From a virus: a DNA stretch of 37,592 nt. The notes beneath the pieces are model-generated. The model had not been told where the DNA came from, did no database searches, and worked only from the letters and a program-made list of their open reading frames with translations. A program made the translations under genes and the position numbers. The DNA is taken from the IMG/VR virus record IMGVR_UViG_3300006033_000060, positions 1 through 37,592 of that record; one strand, given 5' to 3'. Below, one piece after another: positions 29,603-37,592 of this stretch (its first letter is position 1; each line of letters begins with the position of its first letter).

Positions 29603-29960
29603 AGTCAAGTCTTCCTTGACCGGCGAAGAAATCGCCCTCATCATTGAAGCCAGTGCTAAGGCGAATGTCCGGGTTTTAGAGTTACCCGGAATCCGGCTGG
29701 AATTTGGTGAGGCCTCTCCCGCAAAGGTGGCCGTGACCCCTCCCGCTCCGGCAGAGCCAACCAGGCCCACCGATGCCGCCCTATCGGATGAACAGCACGA
29801 CAAGCAAAACAAGGAAGCGCTCGAAGTCGAGGAGGCCCGCACCAAGGAGCACCGCCTCGGCATGATGCTCATTGAAGACCCGCTTGAGGCCGAACGAATG
29901 ATCGCCAGCGGTGAGCTCGACGATGAAGAAGAGGGTGGGGATGAAGACGAAGACTTCTAG
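29529..29960 (+). CDS. Acidic-tailed protein between terminase and portal
   Basis: I chose TTG 29529, which has GGAG eight bases upstream inside the terminase gene (MKKVKKTPNKISKTNS, 143 aa); an ATG at 29445 has no ribosome site. The N-terminus is very basic, the middle has a short folded part (SLTGEEIALIIEASAKANVR, then VLELPGIRLEFG) and the C-terminus is very acidic, ending in a run of Asp and Glu. It overlaps the portal start. Proteins like this are sometimes scaffolding or portal-assembly helpers; the role is not established. Confidence 0.5.
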   Translation: MKKVKKTPNKISKTNSRSGTRPTAKVKSSLTGEEIALIIEASAKANVRVLELPGIRLEFGEASPAKVAVTPPAPAEPTRPTDAALSDEQHDKQNKEALEVEEARTKEHRLGMMLIEDPLEAERMIASGELDDEEEGGDEDEDF

Positions 29961-32142
29961 CGAAAACAAGCATAGCCTGGACGACCTAAACCGCCTTTAT
30001 TCAGATGGCGAGGGGGTCGATCAGGAAATTTTCGCGGAGATGCGTTCGAACGTGCTCCTCTACTCGGGCGAGCACTACAACCGGCGCAATTCTTCATTCT
30101 ATAAGCGCATTCGCGACTCGAAAGACTTGTCGAGCGAGCAGAAATTACGGCTCACGAAAAACCACACCCAATTTATTTGCGACACCTACGTGAACAACAT
30201 CGTCGCCCCGAACCCCGGCGTGGGCTTCTCGGCCAAGAACGAGAAGGAAGTTCACGATCAGAAGGTGGCTGAGATTCACCACTCCGTTTGGAGAGACGCC
30301 CACGAAAAATACGTGGTGGATGATTTGATCGACGACTGGGCCGACTCCTTCGTGCAAATCGGCGAAGTGGCCGTGAAAATTTTCTTCGACCCCAACAAGG
30401 GCATGGTGAAGGCCTACGGCCAGAAGACCGACGAGGAGGGCAATCCCCTTTTCTATCACCCCTACCGTGGGGAAGTGAAAGACCAGGCCGACGAAATGGG
30501 CCAACCCCTCTCCCCGGCGCCCGACGAAAACAACCCGATCCGCTGGGGCGAATTCGATTTTGAAGAGGTCTACGGTTTCAACCTGATCCGCCCGGCCGAG
30601 TGCAAGAACATGAAAAAGGCGCCGTGGCTCGGTATCCGCAAAATGGTGGATAAGAAGGAGCTCCAGAAGCGCTTTCCCGACCACGAGAAGAAAATCACCG
30701 AGACCCAAGACCGCACGTTCATTATTTTCGATACCGCTCGCGGTGGCTACACGAAGACCGACAACCAAACAATGGTTATTGAGTATTTCTTCCGCCCCTG
30801 CCACGAGTATCCGAACGGCTATTTCTACATCACCACGCAAGACCTGATTCTCGCCGAGGGGGAGCTCCCCGGCGGGATTTTCCCTATCGTGTGGGGTGCC
30901 TTCCGTAAATTCCCGACGACGCCCCGGGGCCGCTCTCCGATCAAGACGATGCGCCCCTACCAGGCTGAAATCAACCGCTCCGCTTCCAAGATGGCCGAGC
31001 ACCAAATCACTTTGGGCGACGACAAGCTCCTAATCCAAAACGGCACGAAAATCTCGGCCGGTATAGCATTGCCTGGCGTTCGCTCAATTAATTTCACCGG
31101 CCAAGACCCCAAGATTTTGGGCGGCCGGGATGGGGCCCAGTACCTCAACTATATGAATGGCCAAATCACCGAGCTCTACCAGGTGATGGGCGTGAAGGAA
31201 GACACCGAGGAGCTGCCCGCGCAGCTCGACCCATACGTGATGCTCTTCCGCTCGGCCCGCCAGAAGAAAAGGTTCCAGCGTTACATCAAGCGCTTCGAGA
31301 AATTCTTAATCGAAATCGTGAAGGTGTACCTCTCGCTCGCCAAGATTCATCTCACCGACGACTACTTTATCCAGGCCGTGGGCGCCACCGAGGCCGTGAA
31401 CATCGCCGAATTCCGCAAGATGAAAGACCTCTGCTACGAAATCAAGGTAGAGGCTCAATCCGAAGACGTGGAAACCAAGCTCGGTAAACAAATCGCATTG
31501 AACCACGCGCTCCAGTACGTGGGAAATCGCCTTTCTCCCATGGAAATCGGCAAAATCATGCGCTCGATGCCCTACACGAACCTCGACGAGAGCTTCGACG
31601 ACCTGACGATCGACTATGATAACTCTGTTAACGATATCTTGGCTCTTGACCGGGGGGAAACTCCCCCAGTTAACCAGTACGACAAGCACCCCTACTGCAT
31701 CTCGCGCCTCGTGGCGAGAATGCGTAAGTCGGATTTCAAGATGCTTCCGCCGCAGGTGCAGCAAAACTATGCGAACAAGGTAAGATTGCACGAGCAATTC
31801 GAGGCTCAGCGCCAAATTGCTCTCCAGAGAGCGCAGCAAGGGATGATCCCGACCGGCGGCTACATGGTGAAGTGCGACCTTTACGTGCCAGGGAAGAATC
31901 CCGACAGTGCGCCTAAGCGCGTGACGATCCCGTCGGAATCTATTCAGTGGCTCATGAGTCAGATGGAAGGGCAAATGGCGGGCTTGGCCCCGATCATGGA
32001 GCTCAACCCCGGTGCTCAAGAAGAAATCGCCAATCAATTTACCCAAATGGGTGGAGCTCCTGCTGGTGGAGCAAACAACCAGCCGCCCTCGCAAGGGATG
32101 ATTAACCAAGCCGCTCGTTTCCCAGCCACCGCAATGAGCTGA
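29941..32142 (+). CDS. Portal protein
   Basis: I chose ATG 29941 (MKTKTSSENKHS, 733 aa), with GAGG six bases upstream; the reading from 29911 lies within the acidic gene. Size and pattern match the large portal proteins of P22-type podoviruses. Features are a helical N-terminus with SGEHYNRRN, NHTQFICDTYVNNIVAPNPG, the core DDWADSFVQIGEVAVKIFFD, the wing and stem segments around FPIVWGAFRKFPTTPRGRS and MRPYQAEINRSASKMAEHQ, and a Gln/Ala/Gly/Pro-rich C-terminus that may form a barrel. It makes the dodecameric channel for DNA entry and exit. Confidence 0.85.
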   Translation: MKTKTSSENKHSLDDLNRLYSDGEGVDQEIFAEMRSNVLLYSGEHYNRRNSSFYKRIRDSKDLSSEQKLRLTKNHTQFICDTYVNNIVAPNPGVGFSAKNEKEVHDQKVAEIHHSVWRDAHEKYVVDDLIDDWADSFVQIGEVAVKIFFDPNKGMVKAYGQKTDEEGNPLFYHPYRGEVKDQADEMGQPLSPAPDENNPIRWGEFDFEEVYGFNLIRPAECKNMKKAPWLGIRKMVDKKELQKRFPDHEKKITETQDRTFIIFDTARGGYTKTDNQTMVIEYFFRPCHEYPNGYFYITTQDLILAEGELPGGIFPIVWGAFRKFPTTPRGRSPIKTMRPYQAEINRSASKMAEHQITLGDDKLLIQNGTKISAGIALPGVRSINFTGQDPKILGGRDGAQYLNYMNGQITELYQVMGVKEDTEELPAQLDPYVMLFRSARQKKRFQRYIKRFEKFLIEIVKVYLSLAKIHLTDDYFIQAVGATEAVNIAEFRKMKDLCYEIKVEAQSEDVETKLGKQIALNHALQYVGNRLSPMEIGKIMRSMPYTNLDESFDDLTIDYDNSVNDILALDRGETPPVNQYDKHPYCISRLVARMRKSDFKMLPPQVQQNYANKVRLHEQFEAQRQIALQRAQQGMIPTGGYMVKCDLYVPGKNPDSAPKRVTIPSESIQWLMSQMEGQMAGLAPIMELNPGAQEEIANQFTQMGGAPAGGANNQPPSQGMINQAARFPATAMS

Positions 32143-32182
32143 GAGCGGCTTTTTGCTCCCGCAAGGAGCTAGGAGACTGCAA

Positions 32183-33454
32183 ATGGATATTGAAATGAAC
32201 ACCGGCCACGAGGCCACCCCTGCTTCTACGCCCGCACCTCAAACCCCTCCCCCGGCAAACGCGCAAACCGTCTCGACGGGCGAAGCCCGCGTCGATCGTA
32301 CCCCTCGCGAAGAGAGCTACACCGATTCCGGTCGCCTCACCGCCGATAAATGGAAGGAAAAAGTAAAAAAGTTTACCGGCAAGGAGCCTAAAAGTGCTAC
32401 CGCCCAACCCCCTGCGCAGAAAGTGGAAGAGAAACCAGCCGCTACCGGAGAAACTCCTCCCCCGGCCGGAAAGCCCGTGGAAAAAGCTCCCGAGGAAGAA
32501 AAAGAGGGGGCACCGAAGGAAGAAAAGGCGCCCGATGCTCAGAAGTTTGCTGTAAACCCGAAATTTTCGGCGATCGGCAAGGAATACGAGCTTCCCAAGT
32601 GGCTGGCCGAGTCGATTAAGAGCCCCGAGCAGGAAAAAGAGGTGAAAGACCTCTATACCAAAGCCATGGGCCTCGATCACGTTAAGATGCGCCACCAAGA
32701 ACTGTCGGACAAGCATGAATCGCTCAACTCGGAGCACACCGACCTCGTAAATGGCGTGCAGGAGCTTCGGAGCATCTACGCGGAAGCGGTACAGACCGGA
32801 AATATCCGCCTGCTCGATGATTTCTTCCAGCAATTGAAAATTCCGCCCCAAGTTATCTTGCAATATGCTGCGGAACTCGTAAACTATATGGAACTCCCGC
32901 CCGAACAGAAACAAATGATCGACGGGAATCTCCAAGCCCAGCGTAGGGCGAGAGAGATGCAAAAGCAGAATGCATCCTTCTCAAATAACGCATTCCAAGC
33001 GGAAGTTCGCGCAAGGAACCTCCAGCTTGACACCGAGCTCGCAAGGCCGGAAATCAGCGCCGCAGTGATCGCCTTCGAAAGTCAGCCCGGCCGAAAGCCC
33101 GGCGATTTCAAACGAGAAGTGATCCGTAACGGCGAGTACACTTGGTATAAGGATAAGGTTGACCTGTCGATCAACGACAACGTGAGCCAAGTTCTCCAAA
33201 GGTACGGGTTGTCCACTGCCACACCGGCCCCCGCCGCGAGCCACGCACCGCAAGTGCAACAAGCTCCGCAAGCGCCGAATGCAGCTCAGACGCCGAACGC
33301 CCCGCAAGGGCAAGTTCCGGTAGTACCCGCCGCCCATAGAGACGTTCCCGTAATTCCGAGTGTCACCGGCAAATCGACGGCCTCTCCGACTAAGCAAAAG
33401 CCGAAGAGCATCGACGAGCTGAAAGCTATGCGCAAACAAAAATTTGGTTCCTAA
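32183..33454 (+). CDS. Scaffolding-like protein
   Basis: I chose ATG 32183 (MDIEMNTGHEATP, 423 aa), with TAGGAG upstream. The N-terminal third is Pro/Ala/Glu/Lys-rich and probably disordered; the middle has long helices (HQELSDKHESLNSEHTDLV, then LPPEQKQMIDGNLQAQRR); the C-terminus is Ala/Gln/Pro-rich, ending in a basic helix (SIDELKAMRKQKFGS). Position directly before the capsid gene and this composition are typical of internal scaffold proteins that guide prohead assembly. The basic C-terminal end fits the capsid-contacting helix of P22 scaffold. No protease domain is seen. Confidence 0.7.
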   Translation: MDIEMNTGHEATPASTPAPQTPPPANAQTVSTGEARVDRTPREESYTDSGRLTADKWKEKVKKFTGKEPKSATAQPPAQKVEEKPAATGETPPPAGKPVEKAPEEEKEGAPKEEKAPDAQKFAVNPKFSAIGKEYELPKWLAESIKSPEQEKEVKDLYTKAMGLDHVKMRHQELSDKHESLNSEHTDLVNGVQELRSIYAEAVQTGNIRLLDDFFQQLKIPPQVILQYAAELVNYMELPPEQKQMIDGNLQAQRRAREMQKQNASFSNNAFQAEVRARNLQLDTELARPEISAAVIAFESQPGRKPGDFKREVIRNGEYTWYKDKVDLSINDNVSQVLQRYGLSTATPAPAASHAPQVQQAPQAPNAAQTPNAPQGQVPVVPAAHRDVPVIPSVTGKSTASPTKQKPKSIDELKAMRKQKFGS

Positions 33455-33481
33455 ACTATTTAAACAAGCATGAGGTTTTAA

Positions 33482-34735
33482 GTGAGCACCACTACTACTT
33501 TCCAAGACATGCTTAACGACTACCTTCCGAATGATCTTCTGAAGGAAGAGCTCGTTAAGCGTGACTACGTTCTTCGCACCGTTGAAAAAGACGACGGCTG
33601 GAAGGGCGGTCCCCTGATCGTTCCGTTCAAAGCTGCGGGCGCGAGCTCCATTTCGTTCGGTGGCTTGACCGCTTCCGACGACGTGGCCGAAGACAAATAC
33701 GTTCGCGGCCAAGTATCCGCTCCCAAAGAAGTTTGGGGAACGATGCTTTTCAACCACCGCGATCTCATGGAGCACGGCCAGGTTTCCGAGCAGAACTTCT
33801 TGAAGCTCCTGCCCGATACCGTGGAAGACTTCATGGATTACATGAAGAACGTGGTTTCCACGAACCTTCTCAACGGCGCCCACTTCGCGACCCTTACCGC
33901 TGCGGCTACGGCCAACGACGGTTTGATCGTAGTGGATCGCCCCGATCGCTTCGTGATCGGTCAGAAGGTGAAGCTGAAAGACGGCTCTTCGGATATCACC
34001 GGCTACGTGAAGAACATCAACATCAACACCCTCACCATTCTTTTGGTGACGACTCGTGGTGGCTCTACCCCCTTGGATTTCTCGGGCGGTGAAGCTCTCG
34101 ACGTGGGCGCGCAAGCGTTCAACATGGGTGCGGATACGGATTCCTTCTCGTCCATCCGTAGCGCTTTGCTCTCTGCCACCAACGGCGGTTCGGCTCAGCT
34201 CTATGGCCAAACGAAAACGGACTACCCCTACCTCCAAGCTATCAACATCGACGGCGGCGCCTCCGGCCTCAACATCGACGCTGATAACATCCTTGCTTCG
34301 ATTTTCAATGCCATGACCAAGGTGGCTCTGTTCGGCAAAGGTAAACCTACCGAAGCCATCATGAGCCTCACGAACCTCGGCTACTGCATGCAGGTGATCG
34401 AGCGCCAGAAGGGCTCTTTCTTCGTGAACCAAGGTTCGCAGAAGCAAAGCCAATATGGCTGGATGGAGATTGAAGTAGGTACCGTTTCCAAGACCATGAT
34501 CAAGCTCGTGGGCATCCAAGAAGCCGACGACGACGTGATCATGCTCATGGACTGGAGAGCCGTAAAGTTCTACTCGAACGGTTTCTTCCAGAAGCGCAAA
34601 GGCCCCAACGGCAACGAATACTTCGAGATTCGTTCCACCTCGGGCTACCAGTACCTCGTGGATGTTTGCTTGTTCGGCGAGCTCGTCGTTCAACGGCCTT
34701 CCTACTGCGGTATCATTTTCGGCATCGACATTTAA
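33482..34735 (+). CDS. Major capsid protein
   Basis: This 417-residue protein starts at GTG with GAGG six bases upstream (MSTTTTFQDMLNDYLPNDL). It has features of HK97-fold capsids of podoviral and related phages: VLRTVEKDDGWKGGPLIVPF, SFGGLTASDDVAEDK, EVWGTMLFNHRDLMEHG, a spine-helix-like region, a central insertion with beta-rich sequence (VIGQKVKLKDGSSDITGYV), and C-terminal strands (LVDVCLFGELVVQRPSYCGI). Base composition is more CTC/ATC-rich and less variable than neighbouring genes, as expected for a highly expressed gene. A strong intrinsic terminator follows. Confidence 0.85.
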   Translation: MSTTTTFQDMLNDYLPNDLLKEELVKRDYVLRTVEKDDGWKGGPLIVPFKAAGASSISFGGLTASDDVAEDKYVRGQVSAPKEVWGTMLFNHRDLMEHGQVSEQNFLKLLPDTVEDFMDYMKNVVSTNLLNGAHFATLTAAATANDGLIVVDRPDRFVIGQKVKLKDGSSDITGYVKNININTLTILLVTTRGGSTPLDFSGGEALDVGAQAFNMGADTDSFSSIRSALLSATNGGSAQLYGQTKTDYPYLQAINIDGGASGLNIDADNILASIFNAMTKVALFGKGKPTEAIMSLTNLGYCMQVIERQKGSFFVNQGSQKQSQYGWMEIEVGTVSKTMIKLVGIQEADDDVIMLMDWRAVKFYSNGFFQKRKGPNGNEYFEIRSTSGYQYLVDVCLFGELVVQRPSYCGIIFGIDI

Positions 34736-34750
34736 GCAGGCCGGATAGTC

Positions 34751-34783
34751 GGCGGGGCAAGTTTATCTTGCCTCGCCTTCTTT
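34751..34783 (+). terminator. Intrinsic terminator after the capsid gene
   Basis: GGCGGGGCAAG, loop TTTAT, CTTGCCTCGCC form an 11-bp stem (one G-T pair), followed by TTCTTT. It would reduce transcription into genes after the capsid, adjusting their dose. Confidence 0.8.
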
Positions 34784-34798
34784 CCATCTGGAGGTTTC

Positions 34799-35341
34799 AT
34801 GAACGCTTTGTTTTTGCTTCTTGCCCTAGTCTTCGGTTTCACCGTGGAGACGGCTTTAGCGGTTCCCCTGCCTCGGCAGGTTGAGTTTATCCTCAACAAC
34901 ACCGCCAATCCTCCTCCCGAAGTGAAGCTCGGAAGCCAAGTGACCCAGAAAAAAGTGAACGTGCTCAAAGCCGTTTACGACGTTGCCGTTCTTGGCGGAG
35001 CCTCTGGCTCTTCCAAGGTGATGCGTGACGCTGCCGGTGGGGCCGCAAAGCTCCCCCGTGGCGCCATCATCACTCGCGTGACGATCGACCCTCAGACCGC
35101 GCTTGTCGCGAGCTCGGGATCGCCTACGGTATCTTTCGGGGTGGAATCCGCCTCTACCGATATCAAGGGCGCTACCGCGATCGCTACTCTCAACGCGGGC
35201 CTGGTGGCCGGTATCCAAGACGGCCAGCTCGCCAATATGAAAAAGGTGGGTGCCGATTTGCCGGTGGGGGTGAAGGTGAACACCAACAACCTCGCTTCCG
35301 GAAAAATCGTGCTCTTCATCGAGTATCTCCTCGGTCAGTGA
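34799..35341 (+). CDS. Putative virion (decoration-like) protein with N-terminal signal peptide
   Basis: The ATG has TGGAGG upstream. The first 21 residues, MNALFLLLALVFGFTVETAL plus A, form a classical hydrophobic signal sequence with a likely cut after ALA. The rest (180 aa total) is beta-rich, with segments KAVYDVAVLGGASGSSKVM, LPRGAIITRVTIDPQTAL and GKIVLFIEYLLG that match a small protein family I recall near capsid genes in many phages, usually without a signal peptide. It may decorate the head or tail. An export signal on it is odd: either the protein acts in the envelope or the hydrophobic end has another role. It is isolated between two terminators. Confidence 0.6.
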   Translation: MNALFLLLALVFGFTVETALAVPLPRQVEFILNNTANPPPEVKLGSQVTQKKVNVLKAVYDVAVLGGASGSSKVMRDAAGGAAKLPRGAIITRVTIDPQTALVASSGSPTVSFGVESASTDIKGATAIATLNAGLVAGIQDGQLANMKKVGADLPVGVKVNTNNLASGKIVLFIEYLLGQ

Positions 35342-35348
35342 CGCATCA

Positions 35349-35373
35349 GGGGAGGGAAACCTCCCCTTCTTTT
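35349..35373 (+). terminator. Intrinsic terminator after the signal-peptide protein
   Basis: GGGGAGG, a GAAA tetraloop and CCTCCCC form a perfect 7-bp stem followed by TTCTTTT. Together with the terminator at 34751 it encloses the preceding gene. Confidence 0.85.
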
Positions 35374-35383
35374 CGGAGCCTGT

Positions 35384-36262
35384 ATGAAACTTGATGGGCA
35401 ATTAGAACACGCACAATTAGAGCTCCTCGAATCCGCCGCTCCCTCGGCCGCGCCGCTAGGCCGCATTTACGCCGACATTACGAGCTCCGCTTTCATTCCG
35501 AAGGTGAAGGACCAGCAACGCTGGGGCATGTTCCTCACCGATAATACGAAGCACGCTGCCAAGACGGCCAACTATACCCTCGCGATCCACGATGAAGTGA
35601 TCATGGCGAGCGGCTCCGGCGGTTCCTTCACGCTTACCCTCCCCCCGGCAAGCGACGCCGTGGGAAAAATTTACACTCTTCTCCGCACCGACAATACGAT
35701 CGCCAACGACGTGACCGTGAGCCCCGACGATCCGGCCGAGACGATCGACGGCGCCACCTCCTTCATTTTGAAAACCAAAAGCGACTGCATTCGTATCCTC
35801 TCGAACGGCACGCTCTGGATCATGCTCGCGCACACCTACGACGAGAGCTGGTTCTCCTGGACCCCGAACGGCTCGTGGCTCACGAACGTGACCTATACCG
35901 GCCGCTGGCGCCGCAAAGGCGATTCGGTTGATTTCGACGTGAACGTGGCGCTCACCGGGGCGCCCACTGCCGCTTCTCTTTACGTGGCTTTCCCGAGCGG
36001 CTTCCAAGCCGATACCGCGAAGCTCACGAGCACCGCTGATGGCTACGCGCCGTACTTAAGCTCCGTGCTCATCTCCGATGCAGGCGCCGAGCGCTATATC
36101 GGCTACGCCGTTTACTCTGACACTGATGGATTCCTGGTCTTGAAGGACGATGGCGACGGTACGATGAGTGCCGTGAACGCCACCGCGCCGATCACGTTCG
36201 CGAACACTGATGCCGTGAGGGTAAGGATTTCTGGCGTTCCAATCCAAAAACTCAAGGGGTAA
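35384..36262 (+). CDS. Fibre-like or minor tail protein (292 aa)
   Basis: The ATG has CGGAG upstream. The N-terminus (MKLDGQLEHAQLELLESA) is helical. The middle has SGGSFTLTLPPASDAVGKIY and VSPDDPAETIDGATSF, a beta-solenoid-like pattern seen in phage fibre proteins (T-V-x-L-P-x-A, then E-T-I-D-G). The C-terminal half is beta-rich (SVDFDVNVALTGAP; AERYIGYAVYSDTDGFLVL). It may be a head or tail fibre. It is placed just before the lysis genes. Role is inferred from sequence pattern only. Confidence 0.55.
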   Translation: MKLDGQLEHAQLELLESAAPSAAPLGRIYADITSSAFIPKVKDQQRWGMFLTDNTKHAAKTANYTLAIHDEVIMASGSGGSFTLTLPPASDAVGKIYTLLRTDNTIANDVTVSPDDPAETIDGATSFILKTKSDCIRILSNGTLWIMLAHTYDESWFSWTPNGSWLTNVTYTGRWRRKGDSVDFDVNVALTGAPTAASLYVAFPSGFQADTAKLTSTADGYAPYLSSVLISDAGAERYIGYAVYSDTDGFLVLKDDGDGTMSAVNATAPITFANTDAVRVRISGVPIQKLKG

Positions 36263-36266
36263 AAGC

Positions 36267-36515
36267 ATGAGGCTTTTCAAAATATCCGAGGAGACCCTAC
36301 TCCCCATCAGCCTAGTGATTGTGCTGGTGGGCGGTGTTTTCTGGCTCTCCTCAGCCTACAGCCAAATTACTGCGAATGCGGCGGATATCGCCGACATAAA
36401 AGACGAGCGCGTTGAACTCACTACGGTGATTTCTCGCATTGACCGGCGGCTCTCGCGAATCGAGGGTCGCCTTAAAATAAAAGGAAGAGAAGACTATGGC
36501 GAAGAGACAGATTGA
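36267..36515 (+). CDS. Small membrane protein with coiled coil (lysis-associated)
   Basis: This 82-residue protein has one membrane span (LLPISLVIVLVGGVFWLSSAY, about residues 11-31) followed by a helix with regular hydrophobic spacing (ADIADIKDERVELTTVISRI). The topology, span then cytoplasmic or periplasmic coiled coil, is that of many phage holin-like or i-spanin-like proteins. It overlaps the endolysin gene by 20 bases. Which role it has cannot be decided from sequence alone. Confidence 0.55.
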   Translation: MRLFKISEETLLPISLVIVLVGGVFWLSSAYSQITANAADIADIKDERVELTTVISRIDRRLSRIEGRLKIKGREDYGEETD

Positions 36516-37107
36516 AAAAGAAATGGTTGACTACCTGGACAAGAAGCTCGCGAACAACGGGCTTGCCCAGCTAGCCATTAAGAACAAAGACGCCCGCACG
36601 CTTTTCGTGCAAGCCATGCAAGCCTGTGTAGGTATCCGTGAGGCCACCGGCCGTAACGACGGCAAAATGGTGAAGCTCATCCAGGAGACCGTAGGGAGCG
36701 CCTCCAACGAAGCCTGGTGCATGGCTCTCATGCAGACCGGCCTTGCTTACGCCGAGCTCAAGACCGGCAAGGTTTCCCCCCTTCCGGCGGCCGAGCTCTG
36801 CTCTTACGTGTGGAACAACACCGATAAGAAACAGCGCGTGAAAATCCTGCCCCTCGCAGGCGCGATCGCCATTTGGCAAGACCTTGATTCGAAGGGCAAG
36901 TTAAAGAGCTCGGGTCACACCGAAATGGTCGTTTCCTGCGACGGCAAAGTTTTCCAAGCCGTGGGTGGAAATACGGGCGGCACCACGAAGCCCGGCCAGC
37001 CTGTGGAAGCCAACGGCAACGGCTGTTACTTCACCGTGCGTTCGATGAAGAGCACCTCGAAGCGCAAGCTCCAAGGTTTCCTCATCCCCTTTCCCAAGGA
37101 GGCGTAA
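36496..37107 (+). CDS. Endolysin candidate, CHAP/NlpC-P60-like
   Basis: This 203-residue protein has AAAAGGAAG upstream of its ATG. It shows the cysteine-histidine amidase/peptidase layout: VGIREATGRNDGKMVKLIQE, then NEAWCMALMQTGLAY with the candidate catalytic Cys75, and SSGHTEMVVSCDGKVF with His141, followed by AVGGNTGG as an Asn-containing third motif. The N-terminal helix may contact the wall. Such enzymes cut peptide bonds in peptidoglycan. No signal peptide is visible, so release probably needs a holin. It sits between membrane-protein genes at 36267 and 37108. Confidence 0.7.
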   Translation: MAKRQIEKEMVDYLDKKLANNGLAQLAIKNKDARTLFVQAMQACVGIREATGRNDGKMVKLIQETVGSASNEAWCMALMQTGLAYAELKTGKVSPLPAAELCSYVWNNTDKKQRVKILPLAGAIAIWQDLDSKGKLKSSGHTEMVVSCDGKVFQAVGGNTGGTTKPGQPVEANGNGCYFTVRSMKSTSKRKLQGFLIPFPKEA

Positions 37108-37341
37108 GTGAAAGAAGTTTTGCAATTTTTCAAGGAGAACACGGAGCTCACCTACCTTACGGTGATTCTTCTCGTTCTCATCGTCGAGCGCTGGCTCGGC
37201 CGCACGCTCAAAGTGAAGGAGGCTTCGATTCTCGATATCCTCCTCGCCCGCGTGCTCCGCATTCCGTTGCCGCCATCTCCTGCGGAACTAAACCCCCCGG
37301 TCGTAAAGCCGGAACAACCTGAGGAAAAGAAAGATGCCTGA
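37108..37341 (+). CDS. Single-span membrane protein, possible holin or spanin component
   Basis: The GTG start follows AAGGAGG directly and shares the endolysin stop (TAAGTG). The 77-residue protein has a hydrophobic span (TYLTVILLVLIVERWLG, about residues 14-30), a basic region, a second weaker hydrophobic helix (ILDILLARVL) and a Pro-rich charged tail. This arrangement fits a small holin-like or spanin-like protein. It is coupled to the endolysin. Confidence 0.5.
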   Translation: MKEVLQFFKENTELTYLTVILLVLIVERWLGRTLKVKEASILDILLARVLRIPLPPSPAELNPPVVKPEQPEEKKDA

Positions 37342-37555
37342 GAATCAAGTAAAAGCCGCCGAAGTAGTAGCTCCCGTAGCCAAGCCCTTTGACACCAAGG
37401 AATTGCTGCGTGCCCTCGCGAAAGCGAATGCGCCCGTGCTAATCGACTGGACCGCCAATGGATGCGTGGCTCACGAAAATACCTTCTTGAAGGTAGCGGG
37501 CGCTGTGCTCGTGGCTTCCAAACCGGCCATCATGGCCGAAATCGCGAAGCTCTAA
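37334..37555 (+). CDS. Small protein of unknown function in the lysis region
   Basis: The 73-residue protein (MPENQVKAAEVVAPVAKPF) overlaps the previous gene by eight bases. An Ala/Val/Lys-rich start leads to a moderately hydrophobic C-terminal half (TFLKVAGAVLVASKPAIM). It is not clearly membrane-spanning. A role in lysis is suggested by position only. Its stop overlaps the next start as TAATG. Confidence 0.5.
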   Translation: MPENQVKAAEVVAPVAKPFDTKELLRALAKANAPVLIDWTANGCVAHENTFLKVAGAVLVASKPAIMAEIAKL

Positions 37556-37592
37556 TGCCGACGCGGGACGAGTATGTCGAGCTCCTAAAGAG
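37555..37592 (+). CDS. Start of a further gene, cut by the window end
   Basis: The ATG overlaps the previous stop (TAATG) and reads MPTRDEYVELLK before the window ends. Its frame does not continue into the fibre at base 1 if the ends are joined directly, so sequence is missing or the window is not circular. Coding is likely because of the TAATG overlap; nothing more can be said. Confidence 0.45.
   Translation, partial: MPTRDEYVELLK

Noticed and set aside
32981-34693. Minus-strand 570-codon frame opposite scaffold and capsid genes
   Set aside because: It is a shadow frame caused by strong third-position bias in the capsid gene; no domain is recognisable.
1-37592. CRISPR array, insertion sequence or integrase
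   Set aside because: No regularly spaced direct repeats with unique spacers, no transposase motifs with terminal repeats, and no tyrosine or serine recombinase signature were seen.

Overview
The window reads as most of the genome of a tailed double-stranded DNA phage, probably podovirus-like. It carries terminase, a large portal protein, a scaffold, a major capsid protein, a head-tail adaptor, a run of Ala/Gly/Gln-rich proteins typical of ejection (internal virion) proteins, tail fibres and a lysis cassette. I see no tape-measure protein, tail tube, sheath or integrase. Base composition is moderately GC-rich, genes are tightly packed, and neighbours often overlap as ATGA, TAATG or TGATG. The host cannot be named from the sequence. 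The two ends do not join in frame: a gene starts at 37555 and a fibre gene is already open at base 1. A short piece, which could hold a tail nozzle and the fibre N-terminus, is probably missing.

Layout. (1) 1-9344, plus strand: a 5'-truncated fibre, an adaptor, candidate ejection proteins and, among them, two GNAT-like acetyltransferase genes. (2) 9341-21809, minus strand: early/replication operon. It holds a PD-(D/E)XK nuclease, a DNA polymerase I with an inserted zinc-ribbon-like element, a ribbon-helix-helix protein with a histone-H1-like tail, a DEDDh exonuclease, a candidate ssDNA-binding protein, an SNF2-type helicase, an HNH endonuclease, an O-antigen polymerase/ligase-like membrane protein, many small proteins and an XRE-type repressor at its head. 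(3) 21810-22029: divergent control region with candidate promoters facing both ways. (4) 22030-24378, plus strand: TOPRIM primase fused to an SF3/D5-type helicase, followed directly by an iteron-like array (24378-24707) that is the best origin candidate. (5) 24718-26569, minus strand: small membrane or zinc-finger-like proteins and a conserved 330-residue phage protein. (6) 26570-27072: a non-coding control region with palindromes and a GCCTA-rich cluster. (7) 27073-37592, plus strand: packaging and head genes (TerS, TerL, portal, scaffold, capsid), a signal-peptide-bearing putative virion protein between two intrinsic terminators, a second fibre-like protein, and lysis genes.

How it fits together: the XRE repressor probably sets the choice between the leftward operon and the rightward primase-helicase. 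The primase-helicase probably opens DNA at the adjacent repeats, as P4 alpha does at its ori/crr repeats. The phage polymerase, the SSB candidate and the nucleases complete replication. Rightward late transcription from upstream of TerS makes particles and lysis proteins. Most unusual are the O-antigen polymerase/ligase-like gene, the iteron array, the polymerase zinc ribbon, a strongly structured intergenic segment at 14218-14303, and the exported-looking virion protein. Four small genes (14378-14512, 20769-20924, 24718-24873, 25485-25583) were read directly from the sequence.
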